The position numbers and the translations under genes were made by a program. Below, piece after piece: positions 46,688 to 58,026 of a stretch of 64,000 bases of DNA; position 1 is the first letter of the stretch, and every line of letters begins with the position of its first letter. The stretch is taken from contig CAJNYU010001107.1 of the NCBI GenBank assembly GCA_905331475.1, positions 54,412 to 118,411 of the forward strand, given 5' to 3'. This stretch comes from Rotaria socialis (Eukaryota; Rotifera; Eurotatoria; Philodinida; Philodinidae). The notes beneath the pieces are model-generated. The model was given only the letters and a program-made list of their open reading frames with translations. It had not been told where the DNA came from and ran no database searches.

Positions 46688-47287
46688 TTATGAAAGAATA
46701 GGATTAAGTCGAACAATATACAACTGAGTGTTTTCAGCCTGAGCAGAAATCTTTATATCAGACGAATGTTGCTGATCGATTTGAAGAGCATCACCAATTA
46801 CCATTTGAATGCCATCATTTGTCACTACTTGTCCTTGACCAACAATAATAAATATGATTGCTTCGTTGCAAGCCAATGTATTGATCTTTTTTTCTTGTTT
46901 TAATTCCATTTTGATATGTTCAACATCATGCCGAAATTTAGTTCGTCGAGTCATCACATTGAAATCGGTCAATGTTTCACTTTGAATCTGACAAGTAATT
47001 AATGATTCACCAGCAAATGAATAAGGCAACGAATTTTGATTGAGATGAATTATATTATCACTGCTACCTTCGAGTGTCAGATATAGTTCATTTGGACTGA
47101 CGACACATAGAGTTCGATCAATACCAGGAAATACAGAAAATGCACCACCCGGAGATTTCACTTGAGCAATACTTAATCGCCAATCAAAATCTTCTTGTTC
47201 ATTGTTTGGTGCACGAGCAATTTCGCTGGTAACTCCACCTCCATTCTTCCATGCCATTTGTTTGTGTTGATTAGCTCGAAGAAGCAT
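46688..47287 (-). CDS. HutD-family cupin protein
   Basis: A single-exon 199-residue protein. The N-terminal WKNGGGVTSEIA (13-24), DWRLSIAQV (about 35-43) and GAFSVFPGIDRTL (about 48-60) are hallmark motifs of the HutD/Ves family, a double-cupin fold found mainly in bacteria where it accompanies histidine-utilisation genes. Its biochemical role is not settled (a regulatory or ligand-binding function is proposed for bacterial HutD). It starts at ATG 47285-47287. It sits between clearly eukaryotic genes, with base composition like its surroundings and no introns, which fits an old horizontal transfer; bdelloids are known for many such genes. No hut genes are adjacent. Confidence 0.9.
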   Translation of the reverse strand: MLLRANQHKQMAWKNGGGVTSEIARAPNNEQEDFDWRLSIAQVKSPGGAFSVFPGIDRTLCVVSPNELYLTLEGSSDNIIHLNQNSLPYSFAGESLITCQIQSETLTDFNVMTRRTKFRHDVEHIKMELKQEKKINTLACNEAIIFIIVGQGQVVTNDGIQMVIGDALQIDQQHSSDIKISAQAENTQLYIVRLNPILS

Positions 47288-47570
47288 ATTCTTTTTTTTT
47301 TAAACAAACAGAAATGGCAACTAACGTGTTAGATAAAACAGTAGCGCTTGATACAAATATATATCGTTTTTTAAATCGATACGCAGAGAAAAAAAATAAA
47401 AGAAAACATGTCCTAAGAACATATTTGTATTTTGTCACGTTGTTTGATGAGTCACGATAATACGTTTTGTTAAATACAATGACTATCATTAATCGACTTT
47501 GTCTCCAATCAGAAACAATGAAAACGTCATCTTACATACTTACATATTAAAATAGAATAATTGTTTTCAA

Positions 47571-47743
47571 CGAAATTTTCATGAATTCTACGTAAATATT
47601 CAAATGGAATTGATATCATAATGATTCAAGTAGCTTTGTTTTTTGTTTTCTAATTCATTTAATTTTTCGTAGTAGCATATTGAATTCATCATTTTGTTAT
47701 ACAATTTCATTTGAATATTTACGTAGATTTCATGAAAATTTCG
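47571..47743. mobile_element. Fold-back MITE
   Basis: A 173 bp palindromic element. cgaaattttcatgaa at 47571 and a 43 bp arm continuing ctacgtaaatattcaaatg is repeated in reverse at 47706-47743. The loop is AT-rich. No clear target duplication was identified. Confidence 0.65.
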
Positions 47744-48608
47744 CTAAAAAGCTGCATAAAAGGTTAAATAGTTATAGAGAAGTTTAAGCAATTATAGAAA
47801 ACTTAAACAACCTACACTAAAGATTAGATAGCTACAGAAAACTTAAAATAGTTGTACGCAACTTTACATTGGTATGTATTAAATAAAAAATGTCGACTGA
47901 AATCTCACCGGAGCAAAAAGTATCTCTTTAAGCATGAACCCTTTTCCGCTGTTTAAGGTCAGTTTTCCGCTCTTTCGACTTCACCAGGTGTCAATACTGA
48001 CCCATACCCACACGCATTTGACGGTAGTAGCCAGTAACCTTTCCTCAGTTTTTGAGTTCTCCGAAACCTCTACTACGTTTCATTGACTAGGTACGTTTTT
48101 TGACTGCTTTTAAGGCTTTTCGATAGCTTGGGTGCCTTTTCCCAGCAGCTTTTAAAAGGTTTCATATAGTGACGAACTCGGAAACCTTATATATGATTCC
48201 CAAAACATTTATCGTTTTTAGACTGCTGTCATGTTGATGCGCTTCTGTTTGTGTACTCATCGGTGATGACTTGGCACAAGCAACACTGATATTTCAAGGG
48301 AATACATCCTATTCCGCGATGTTGAACATTGCAAAGTCACGTCCCACAATCTGAACTCCTAATACAATCGTTATTCTCTAGTAACTGGAATTACGGGAAA
48401 CAGTTCCTACTAACTCCAACGCATTCCTAGACTTCTGTCCGATTCCGAAATTGAGTAATCACCCTCCTATTGTTGTTCTTTCCCTCCGGGTGTAAAGAAG
48501 TAGAACCTGTGCCTACGAATACTAACACCAACACCAACCCACACATATCCTCACCACACCCTCCAACAATATAGAATCGTCGCTCATCTCCCCACTGCAT
48601 CGACAAAT
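47744..48608. other. Intergenic, no gene seen
   Basis: Mixed-composition sequence with a gttatagaga/aattatagaa/gctacaga tandem-like patch at 47770-47870 and a CA-rich stretch (accaacacc, ccacacat, ccacaccctcc) at 48520-48570 that resembles the C-strand of the telomere-like repeat. No gene recognised. Confidence 0.45.
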
Positions 48609-49582
48609 TTATTCGCTATTATTGATAAGTCGGACAACTACTTGCACTGTTTCTTTCAAAAGCCCGGTGAGTGACAGCCCCCTCTGTTTCCGTGAAAAAC
48701 GTTGAACTCGATGATTCCCACAATCCAAAACATAGAGGTGACCACGCTTATCGAAGCACAAACCACTGGGGCCATTGAACTGATTCGCTTCTTTTCCTTC
48801 GCCATGTCCACCTGCAATCACAGTACCTTCCTTTGCTCCTTCGGGCCAACGTGTCACACAATCATTCTGTAATTCTGCAACATAGAGAGTACCCAACGGA
48901 TCTATGAAGATTCCGAAATATTCATTGTCTTCTCCACCAACGACAACAACCCCTTCTATTGCACCCTTTTCCCATTTCATTACACGATGATTCTTGCTAT
49001 CAGATACGTAGAGATTTTGTTGTCTATCGATACAGATGCATGTTGGATAGTTTAGTTGGCTCATATCATCGCCTTTTTCATTCCCGCCAGCCACGCGAAT
49101 TCCTTTCTTGTCCCCCAGATGTATTTCATATCGTCTTACTTCATGTCTTCCACCGTCGGATACATAGAGATTACCCTCGTTATCCATCGCTAAACCGAGA
49201 CAGTCAACTTCGTCGATGAGAATTTCTGGATCAGTTTTGCCCCTATGCCGAGGCCATCGAACAACACGCCGATTCCCTCGATCACAAATCAGAAGACTAT
49301 TCGACTGCTTGTCAATCAGAACATCGCTTGGGATATTCAATTGATCCACTCGATCACCTTTGCCGTTTCCACCAGCAACAACTTCTCCATATGTGTTACC
49401 TCTCTTGAATTGGATGATGCGATCGTTAGATTGATCAGCAATAATTATCTTTTGATCATCATCATCAATGCAGAAGCTCCAAGGTTTCCTCAGTTGATTT
49501 TTTGCGTCGCCTTTTCCATGTCCTCCAGCAACAGTGAAACCTTTTTCTTCCCACACTTCATCAATGCGTATTTTGGGAATAA
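48609..49582 (-). CDS. NHL propeller exon 2 of the ART fusion (terminal)
   Basis: 324 codons plus the stop, opening VWEEKGFTVAGGHGKGDAKN. Six blades align one-for-one with those of exon 1, for example IIIADQSNDRIIQFKRG, LLICDRGNRRVVRWPR, CICIDRQQNLYVSDSKNHRV, GIFIDPLGTLYVAELQND, LCFDKRGHLYVLDCGNHRVQ. Ends QVVVRLINNSE and TAA at 48609-48611. Confidence 0.85.
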
Positions 49583-52458
49583 CTAGAAAAGTCGAAAGAT
49601 TCTTTTAAATAATAGTGGAAATCTATACATATAAATATTCAGAATGATGAATGTTTTTATTTACGAGAAAAACTTTGAATTCGATGATTGTTGTGATCCA
49701 CAACATAGATGCGACCACGTTTATCAAAGGACAAGCCATTGGGACCATTGAACTGATTCGCTTTTTCTCCTTCACCATGTCCACCTACAATCACAGTACC
49801 TTCATTTGCTTCTTGGGGCCAACGTGTCAGACGATTATTTACCATTTCCGCGACATAAAGGGTATCTAATGTATCGACGAAGATTCCGCGTGGATCCGAC
49901 AATTGTCTTCCGGGATATCCGTTGCCTTCTCCTCCAGGGACTACAACGCCTTTTGTGGCTCCTTTATTCCATCTCATGACACGATCGTTGTGGCTATCAG
50001 ATACGTAGAGATTTTGCTGTCGATCGACAAAGATGAATGTGGGATAGTTGAGTTGGTTTATAGCACGGCCTTTATCATTCCAGCCAGCAACGCGAACTCC
50101 TTGCTTGCCCCCCAGATGTATATCATAGCGTCTTACTTCATGTTTTTCAGTGTCGAATACGTTGAGATTTCGCTGATTATCCATCGCCAAACCCCGACAT
50201 TCGATGTCGTTGATAAGAACTTTTGGATCAGTTGTTCCCCTACATCGAGGCCATTGAACAACACGTCGATTACCTCGATCACAAATCATGAGGCTATTCG
50301 ACTGCTTGTCAATCAACACATCACTTGGGCTACTCAATTGATGCAATTCATTCCCTTCACCATTTCCGCCAGCAACAACTTCTCCGTCCGTGTTACCTCT
50401 CTTGCATTGAATGATCCGATGATTGAATTGGTCAGCAATAATTATGTTTAGATCATCGTCATCGTCGTCAATACAGAGGCCTACAGGATATTTGAGTTGA
50501 TTTTTGTTTTCACCTTCTCCGTGTCCTCCAGCAACACTGTATCCTTCTTCTTCCCAAAATCAATGATCAGGCATATTGGGAATAACTATAAAAGTGAAAT
50601 AAGGATTTCATGCGATCGTTGAAATTTGCAGATATCGATGAGATGAAACTCTGTTGTTATGGTGGTCTTTTTATGAATGAAATGCGAAAATCGAATTCAT
50701 TTGTTTCGGGTGAAAACTATCCATGAAAAGACTGAATTATGGGCATGTAGTGTGAGTGGAGATATGATATGGATGTCGTGGCAGCTGGGGATCTTGGGAG
50801 GTATCATTTCTATTCTTTAGGAAGCACATCCATACTCACTCTTAGATTGTGTTTTACCCAGTAAAACAGCAACTCATGTTTTTATATGGAATGTTGACTT
50901 GGAAACAGAATAAGTATTCCTAGTGATCTTACCAATAGAAGTAGTCTCTGTATTGGTAGTAATGGGTATACAAGTTAAAGGATTTTTCTCTTTGAATGCG
51001 AGCGCCTTTCTTTTCCATTCAACACTGCTCGTATCGCCGTGATCTTGTGTTTCCAGTTGCGCAAGTTCTTCATATAATTCAACGCGTTGTGCATCACGTT
51101 CTGAAAGTTCGTTTAAGAAACGAGTATAGCATTGCCTAGCTAAATCGTATTGACGCATTGAGACTAGCCGTTTTCGTAATATTCGATAATCTATTTCTCC
51201 AATGCCATATTCATTTTTCAATTGCTCAAGAACATCTTTTAAATCATGCTCATGTTCGCTGCATAAGGTCATTCTGATGTTCCATACTGTACCATCTTGA
51301 TCAAAAGGGTTGTTTTGCAAGCGAAAAATAGAGCCAAGCATAAAAAGTACTTCTGATTCATCAGGAAAGCAACTAATATCTGTGATGTTGGCGAATGGCT
51401 TTGTAGTAGCCATTTTTGGATCGCCATCTATTTCAAATAGTATTCGCTCCAAATCTTGTGTTACGCTATCATTATTGAATTCTTGACTGGTTGTTTTATT
51501 AAGACTAGTAGAAAAAAATGAATTCACTGAAATAAGTTTACCACGACATCGTTGCAAGTGGTTTAACTCCGATTTCGACAAAAGTTGTGCTCTATAAACT
51601 TTTAAAGGATTCTTAGATTGCTTTTCTTTTAATTGATTTAATTGATGATGAATATCAGCGATGTATGGGCGAAATAAAAATATTTTATGGAAATTCTTGG
51701 TGCGAAAAGCTTTATTGATATCCCTGAAAAAGAATGAGGGCCGTGTGTACGACTCTATAGCGTGTTCAGGTGAATAATTCGTTTCGAAGTCATCAATCTC
51801 ATTGCGTTCGTCACCTTTATATTGGTCTTTACAGTAGTCGAGAAGTTCCTTTCTATCTTCTTGACTATATTTTAGTCGTAGAAAACAATCAATCAAACTT
51901 TGAAAGTAAACGAATTGAGCATTGACGTGGGCTGTTGTTTTGTCAAAACTGTCAAAAATTAATGAATCTTGTAGTTTGGTTGGATTTTTATGATCAGCTT
52001 TCATTTCAGACAGCAATTGATCAAAACTATCAATAACAGCTTTTACCTGTTAACGGAAGATCGTAAAATAAAAAAGAAACCATCGAGCATAATTTTACTT
52101 TGAAAAATGGCTTAGTCCATTGAATATGACTTTGCTTATCGAGACAATACACATAGATTGATGCGATTTCTTCTAATTTATGAATAGAAGGAACAATCTG
52201 TCGTCCCAATTTACCACTAACTATTAATCTTAGTTTATCTGCTTTTGATCGTTCTTGAATATATTTAATATATTTACGGCATGATTCTACATCTTGAAAT
52301 ACCTCCAAATGGTTAACCATAGAACGTAAATGGTCTTCTTGTATTCGATTATTTGCAGTGCTTGCATCATCGTCAAGCCAGATAACACACCAACTAGTAA
52401 CGTCCGATTCCTCAACTTTTGCGTCAGGATTATCAGTTGTTGTAGTGGCGGTGGTCAT
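48609..52458 (-). CDS. ADP-ribosyltransferase-NHL fusion, one in-frame TGA
   Basis: Four exons on the minus strand fit in phase: 52458-52099, 52046-50933, 50585-49665, 49582-48609; joined 3369 bases (1122 codons before the stop). Residues 1-120 hold an N-terminal domain (WCVIWLDDDAS..., VYCLDKQSHIQWTKPF). Exon 2 is an arginine-specific ART with the R-S-E triad. Exons 3 and 4 each encode an NHL propeller. Exon 2 ends TCTATTG|GTAAGA in phase 1 and exon 3 begins TATAG|TT in phase 1. Codon 500, eight codons into exon 3, is TGA (50562-50560). If exon 2 is not spliced, the protein ends at 50874 as an ART alone. The fusion may be newly broken, mis-assembled, or normally truncated. Confidence 0.65.
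49665..50585 (-). CDS. NHL propeller exon 1 of the ART fusion (carries TGA)
   Basis: 307 codons, phase 1-1. After VIPNMPDH-stop-FW the frame is open: SVAGGHGEGENKNQLKYPVG, IIIADQFNHRIIQCKRG, VLIDKQSNSLMICDRGNRRV, FIFVDRQQNLYVSDSHNDRV, GIFVDTLDTLYVAEMVNNRL, LSFDKRGRIYVVDHNNHRIQ. Six blades in all. The stop sits where the second exon reads GAA and does not shift the frame. Confidence 0.8.
50933..52458 (-). CDS. Arginine ADP-ribosyltransferase exons
   Basis: Exons 52458-52099 and 52046-50933, with a 52 bp intron (AAA|GTAAAA ... TTAACAG|GTAAAA). Catalytic landmarks of the R-S-E class: Arg272 in VYRAQ, SFFSTS (296-301) and the ExE pair Glu350/Glu352 in FPDESEVLF. A following helical segment (about 395-460) looks like a tetratricopeptide-type repeat (QYDLARQCYTRFLNELSERD). 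The ATG at 52458 is preferred; the open frame extends 3 codons further with a non-ATG start. Such ART proteins, with a shared N-terminal domain and TPR or NHL partners, form a large family in bdelloids (recalled). They transfer ADP-ribose from NAD to arginines; targets unknown. Confidence 0.9.
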
Positions 52459-53503
52459 TTTAATCAATAAATTGGAAGTATTGAATACTAGAATAGATTT
52501 GATTTATTGATTCAATGAATGAATATTTTTACAATCTATAATGAATTTAAAATAGAAGCAGTTGAATTAAATACATACAGCGTCGGTTTAGAGTGCATGG
52601 GTATGAGTATGCACCCATTAATTTGGTTGATACACACACACACTCATACTCTTTAATATTAAATTAAAGTGAGGCGTTTTATTTTAGTACTAAAATTACA
52701 TTTTTTATTTTAGATCTATCCCGTCGTTTTTCCCACAAAAACATAAGGTTCTTAAAATTGAGTGGAATCTGTTACTATCTTGTACAAATTGATACGTTGT
52801 GTTTATGGTAAAAATAACAGCTTTCACGAGCGTTTCGTGACAGAGATATGCGAGTCGCAAGTTGAGCTGAAAAGTCGAAAATTCAAAAAGTGAAAATAAT
52901 GGAAAAACATGACATTTTCAGCATTACCAGGAGCGAAATTAATTATAATTATATATTCTTGTTCCCCAAACTGTGAAGTTTTTTCCCGTATACAAATTAT
53001 TATTTTTAGTTCATACAATCTAAGTTACTTTTACGTAATAATGAAATCCAAGACAAAAACGATAGTGGTCAAACTTAGTCCTTAAAAAGTAAAAGTGGCT
53101 ACATTGCTCGGCATAATGACATCGTATGTTTCGTAGAGCAGTCTTTGTCCTATCACGCCCTGTATTTAGTTTCTCAGCTAACCTTAGAATGATCAAAATA
53201 CACGCATCGAATTTTTTTTCTCGGAAATTGAGCACAAATGACATGGCGTTAGTGTCTGTTTAATTTCACTTATCAGAGAAAGCAACAATCGTTACAGCTG
53301 ATTTTTTAAATATTTTTACAGGCTATTATTATCAGTCATTTTTGCAAGGCTCAATCAGCTATGAGTTACATTTTATGTTCATGTGTGGTGATGGTAGACA
53401 CAGGTTGATCACGTATGTCTCAAAATTTCTAGAATTTAAAAGTTAAGTTATATACAATTCGACTGAGAATTAAATGCAGAGAAAGACTGCATTCAAACGT
53501 GAA
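52459..53503. other. Intergenic, no gene seen
   Basis: Upstream of the ART gene. A partial inverted pair flanks a CA microsatellite at about 52590-52660 (gggtatgagtatgcaccc, acacacacacac, actcatactc). Nothing else recognised. Confidence 0.45.
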
Positions 53504-54111
53504 AGTTAAGATACAGATTTGGTGATAAACCTTGGATATGGTTTTCGTAGAACTTTCTTCATACGCATGATATTAAGAGAGTATATAGAGTATGATTTTG
53601 GCCAGGTATACCCAGGTGAATGAATCCGACTCTCTGACAGAATCCAATAGGATTTCTGGACACGGATCTATTATCGGTTCCGACGGAAAAAAATCATTTT
53701 CTTATTCACGATCAAATAAGCGTTTCGAGCCATCAGAGCACAAGGGTGATTCGTTAGAATTGGATTCCGTTAAAATCCAATATTGGATCCGACTGTAGGT
53801 CCGTGTCCAGGAATCCCATAAGGTTTCATCGGTTTTATTGAAACACATATGGTATTCGATATATTCACTGTTTGTCTGACCCTTCTCGGAATCCGATAGG
53901 GTCCTACTGTCGGAATGATTCTCCTGGGTATAGATAAAAACATGAAAGTGTCGGTGTTTATCTGTGTACATGAAGGCAATAAGAATTGCATCACTAAATA
54001 TGCAGCCCCTCCACCTCACGGAAGGGAAATAAACTGTTTTTTTGATTTCGAGTAATATCAGATGATTTCAAGTGGCATCTATTGATTTCAAATCTATTTC
54101 AAGTATCGGAA
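53504..54111 (+). repeat. Inverted repeat A, left copy
   Basis: 608 bp, nearly identical (about 98-99 percent by eye) to the reverse complement of 56743-57350. It begins agttaagatacag and ends atttcaagtatcggaa next to a single N (54112). Internally rich in short GAATCC/GGATTC palindromes, so open frames on both strands are artefacts of the repeat. Confidence 0.9.
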
Positions 54112-54112
54112 N

Positions 54113-55200
54113 AGAGTATTTCTTTCATCTATTAGCTATAAACCCCCCCCACATAGAATAAAAGCCCACTGGGCTTCTATTTTGTTTTAAAAATTATAAA
54201 TCTAGACATGGGCTTCTGTTGCGATCAACTTTTTGTATATTGCAGCTAGGATTTTATCAGCCTACAAGCACAGAAACGCTCGGAAATTAAACTCGGAATG
54301 TTTAAATTGTCAAAAAGTTTTCAAAAGAGCTGCCATGGCTTCCTAGAGACTATAAACTGGCAAGGACTTCTGTTCGGTTCAATACTATCAAACCAAGAAA
54401 GTCATGCGCTGTTTACACTAGTATTTATATTAAAGCGCTCATCTACTTCAACATTTCANNNNNNNNNNNNNNNNNNNNNNNNNNNNNNNNNNNNNNNNNN
54501 NNNNNNNNNNNNNNNNNNNNNNNNNNNNNNNNNNNNNNNNNNNNNNNNNNNNNNNNNNNNNNNNNNNNNNNNNNNNNNNNNNNNNNNNNNNNNNNNNNNN
54601 NNNNNNNNNNNNNNNNNNNNNNNNNNNNNNNNNNNNNNAACATTTGACAATATAATAAGGATCTCTCATTTCAAACAAAAAGAGATACTCGAGATCTTGT
54701 AAGTGTTATGATAATCGATACCACACCGTCATTCATTGGCATCTGTTTTTGAGTTTTATGAGCTCTCGCGTGACTGATATCGATCATAGCTCAACATTTC
54801 GAGAAGTCTCATCTTCATTGAAAGATATGCTCACAATATTGTCAAGTTAGAAAATTTTTAATCATTCGGCTTTCGAACTCTACCTAATTTCAGAAGAAGA
54901 AGAAACTTAACAATATGACATTGTTGCCCTCAAATTTATCTCCCATACTTCTTAGGCAGCTAGAATTTATTAATATGTATGCCTCATATTTCTCAGTTCT
55001 CGATAGAGGCTCATGTATCTGTTGGTATTAGAATGCATACAAAATAAAGCAAATGAAGCATATAAATTGAGTTACAGCGAAACAGGGATAAGCAATAAAG
55101 TAGTCCATCCAATGTGTTAAATTCCCCGTTTTATGTTTATTTAAGACAGGGTGGGCTTCTATTCTGTGGGGGGTTTATAGCTAATAGATGAAAGAAATAC
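54113..55200. repeat. Inverted arms around an assembly gap
   Basis: The left arm at 54113-54166 (agagtatttctttcatctat, then tagctataaacccccc) is repeated in reverse at 55143-55200. Between them lie 180 Ns (54459-54638) and AT-rich sequence without recognised genes. It may be a transposon with inverted ends or part of the larger inverted duplication. Confidence 0.7.
54459..54638. other. Assembly gap (180 N)
   Basis: A run of N. Isolated single Ns also occur at 54112 and 57351, each at the edge of a repeated segment. Confidence 0.99.
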
Positions 55201-55297
55201 TCTTTGTTTTTGCTGTAAGTTATTTGTGGTGAATTCTGATACGCAAGATGTGTAGTAGACACCAATCGGTATTACTGAACATGAACTGTATACCTGG

Positions 55298-56488
55298 TAT
55301 GTTATGTTAACGCTATTTTCTAAAAAAAGGAGGATTTTGGAGGATTTCTGCCTTCGCGAAAAAAGAAGACTTCTACGCAAGTTCGAGCTTATTAGTATTC
55401 TGAATGAGTTTTATTAAAACATTTAACATAATTTCAACAAATGTTTATGTATACATTTTAAACAAAAAGCTCGAAAAAGCAATCCCTTAGAACAAAACAT
55501 AATAAATGAAATCAAACAACTGATTATTACAAAGAAAATGATCTAACTGTAGTGTACTATAAATATAAACATGAGTATTAGTCGCAATAAATATTTTCGT
55601 CTTGAATTAACACTGATATAGTTTGTACAAAAGAAAACAACTTTATTTCGAGTTTTCAATCTTTTGGAGTTGTAATCATCAAGAAATAAAAATATTCGAA
55701 GGTAAAATAAATATTTATGTATAAATTCTGAATATATAGCATTAAAAGACGATCTAATTACAACTTGCGTAAAGCGCAATACATGAAAAAAACAAAAGAA
55801 AAAGCGAACGACATTTATACATATAGTAATGACATAATTGTGTTAGCTGTTTGTTTGTTCTTTTTTCTCTTTCTTCCTCTATCTTCGTAATTGCAATTGT
55901 AATTGTATTATCTTTTAACGTTACATATTAAAAATTAATACGTGATTGTTCACATGTCTATCTAATTGCATGAGATGTCGATTCTATAGTATTAGAAACT
56001 CAAAATATAATTTGATTTTCATTGAAAATTAATACCTTGTCGTGTTAATGCTAATATGAATTACTTGAAATATCTTTTGAATTGCTGACTCATCAAAAGG
56101 TTTTGCTTGAAATATTTAAAATTTTGATTTTTTATCTTAAATGACAAAATGAGGAATAGGAGGACCATTCTCATACCAGGTTTAATTTTATTCACACCAA
56201 TGTTAAGGATGTGGGTGTAAGTGATGGTTAGAGATTTTGGATTCGAGAATTTCTTCCGTTCCACACCCTCGGAAAGATATTTTATCGTCAGTTAAGGCCT
56301 CAATTTTTTCTGTTGTAGACCATAAGAGAGAAAAAACCATAACCAGATTTGCAACATAGAGCACGCTGGAAAATTTTTCTGATTACTAACCATCGTGTAT
56401 ACGTAATAGGCAAGCCATGAAAACAAAATCGAAGAGAACGAAAACAAAATGAAAGATAATTTCCAACGAAGGAAACACACTGTTTATA
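55298..56488 (-). repeat. Segments C and B, uninterrupted inverted copy
   Basis: Read on the minus strand, this is one continuous segment: B (56488-55826) then C (55825-55298). The B part matches 57352-58026 and the C part matches 62836-63412, so this copy preserves the state before the 4.8 kb transposon inserted. A G-rich motif (gatgtgggtgtaagtg) lies at 56207. Confidence 0.88.
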
Positions 56489-56742
56489 CAGTTTTATTTT
56501 TTTTTTGCATAACTTGAGTATGTGTACGGATGAGTGCACACAGCTCGTCACATTTTCGAAAATATATAAAGGTATATTTATTGCTATAACATTACAAATA
56601 AAAAAAAAACAGTAAACTACGCCGCAATTCTCATTGGAGACATGCAGTGTTTTGCATCAGTATAAAAAGTAAGTTATACAAGAATTTAGCCATTATACGA
56701 GCATGGAGACTATTTGCGCGTAATCGAGGTGGAACAAACTGA
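56489..56742. other. Unique spacer between B and A copies
   Basis: Single-copy within the window. No gene recognised. Confidence 0.5.
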
Positions 56743-57350
56743 TTCCGATACTTGAAATAGATTTGAAATCAATAGATGCCACTTGAAATCATCTGATATT
56801 ACTCGAAATCAAAAAAACAGTTTATTTCCCTTCCGTGAGGTGGAGGGGCTGCACATTTAGTGATGCAATTCTTATTGCCTTCATGTACACAGATAAACAC
56901 CGACACTTTCATGTTTTTATCTATACCCAGGAGAATCATTCCGACAGTAGGATCCTATCGGATTCCGAGAAGGGTCAGACAGACAGTGAATATATCGAAT
57001 ACCATATGTGTTTCAATAAAACCGATGAAACCTTATGGGATTCCTGGATACGGACCTACAGTCGGATCCAATATTGGATTTTAACGGAATCCAATTCTAA
57101 CGAATCACCCTTGTGCTCTGATGACTCGAAACGCTTATTTGATCGTGAATAAGAAAATGATTTTTTTCCGTCGGAACCGATAATAGATCCGTGTCCAGGA
57201 ATCCTATTGGATTCTGTCAGGGAGTCGGATTCATTCACCTGGGTATACCTGGCCAAAATCATACTCTATATACTCTCTTAATATCATGCGTATGAAGAAA
57301 GTTCTACGAAAACCATATCCAAGGTTTATCACCAAATCTGTATCTTAACT
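56743..57350 (-). repeat. Inverted repeat A, right copy
   Basis: Reverse-complement partner of 53504-54111. A few substitutions separate them (for example ataggatcc versus atagggtcc, and acatttag versus atatttag in the matching orientation). Ends at the single N at 57351. Confidence 0.9.
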
Positions 57351-57351
57351 N

Positions 57352-58026
57352 ACTGTATAAACAGTGTGTTTCCTTCGTTGGAAATTATCTTTCATTTTGT
57401 TTTCGTTCTCTTCGATTTTGTTTTCATGGCTTGCCTATTACGTATACACGATGGTTAGTAATCAGAAAAATTTTCCAGCGTGCTCTATGTTGCAAATCTG
57501 GTTATGGTTTTTTCTCTCTTATGGTCTACAACAGAAAAAATTGAGGCCTTAACTGACGATAAAATATCTTTCCGAGGGTGTGGAACGGAAGAAATTCTCG
57601 AATCCAAAATCTCTAACCATCACTTACACCCACATCCTTAACATTGGTGTGAATAAAATTAAACCTGGTATGAGAATGGTCCTCCTATTCCTCATTTTGT
57701 CATTTAAGATAAAAAATCAAAATTTTAAATATTTCAAGCAAAACCTTTTGATGAGTCAGCAATTCAAAAGATATTTCAAGTAATTCATATTAGCATTAAC
57801 ACGACAAGGTATTAATTGTCAATGAAAATCAAATTATATTTTGAGTTTCTAATACTATAGAATCGACCTCTCATGCAATTAGATAGAAATGTGTATAATC
57901 ACGTATTAATTTTTTATATGTAACATTAAAAGATAATACAATTACAATTGCAATTACGAAGATAGAGGAAGAAAGAGAAAAAAAGAACAAAACAAACAGC
58001 TAACACAATTATGTAATTATTATATG
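57352..58026 (+). repeat. Segment B, copy ending at the transposon
   Basis: Begins actgtataaacagtgtg and matches the reverse complement of about 55826-56488. It ends ...ttattatatg, at which point the 58027-62835 element begins. Confidence 0.85.

Noticed and set aside
46688..47287. Bacterial contamination as the source of the HutD gene
   Set aside because: The gene lies in continuous sequence between spliced eukaryotic genes, with no assembly gap nearby.
54298..54702. Open frames through the N run
   Set aside because: They exist only because N positions cannot produce stop codons.
53592..57262. Matching open frames on both strands of the A and B repeats (105, 74, 68, 67 and 62 residues)
   Set aside because: They are duplicated because the DNA is duplicated; they have no motifs and overlap each other in several frames. 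The repeat is rich in palindromic GAATCC blocks that keep frames open.
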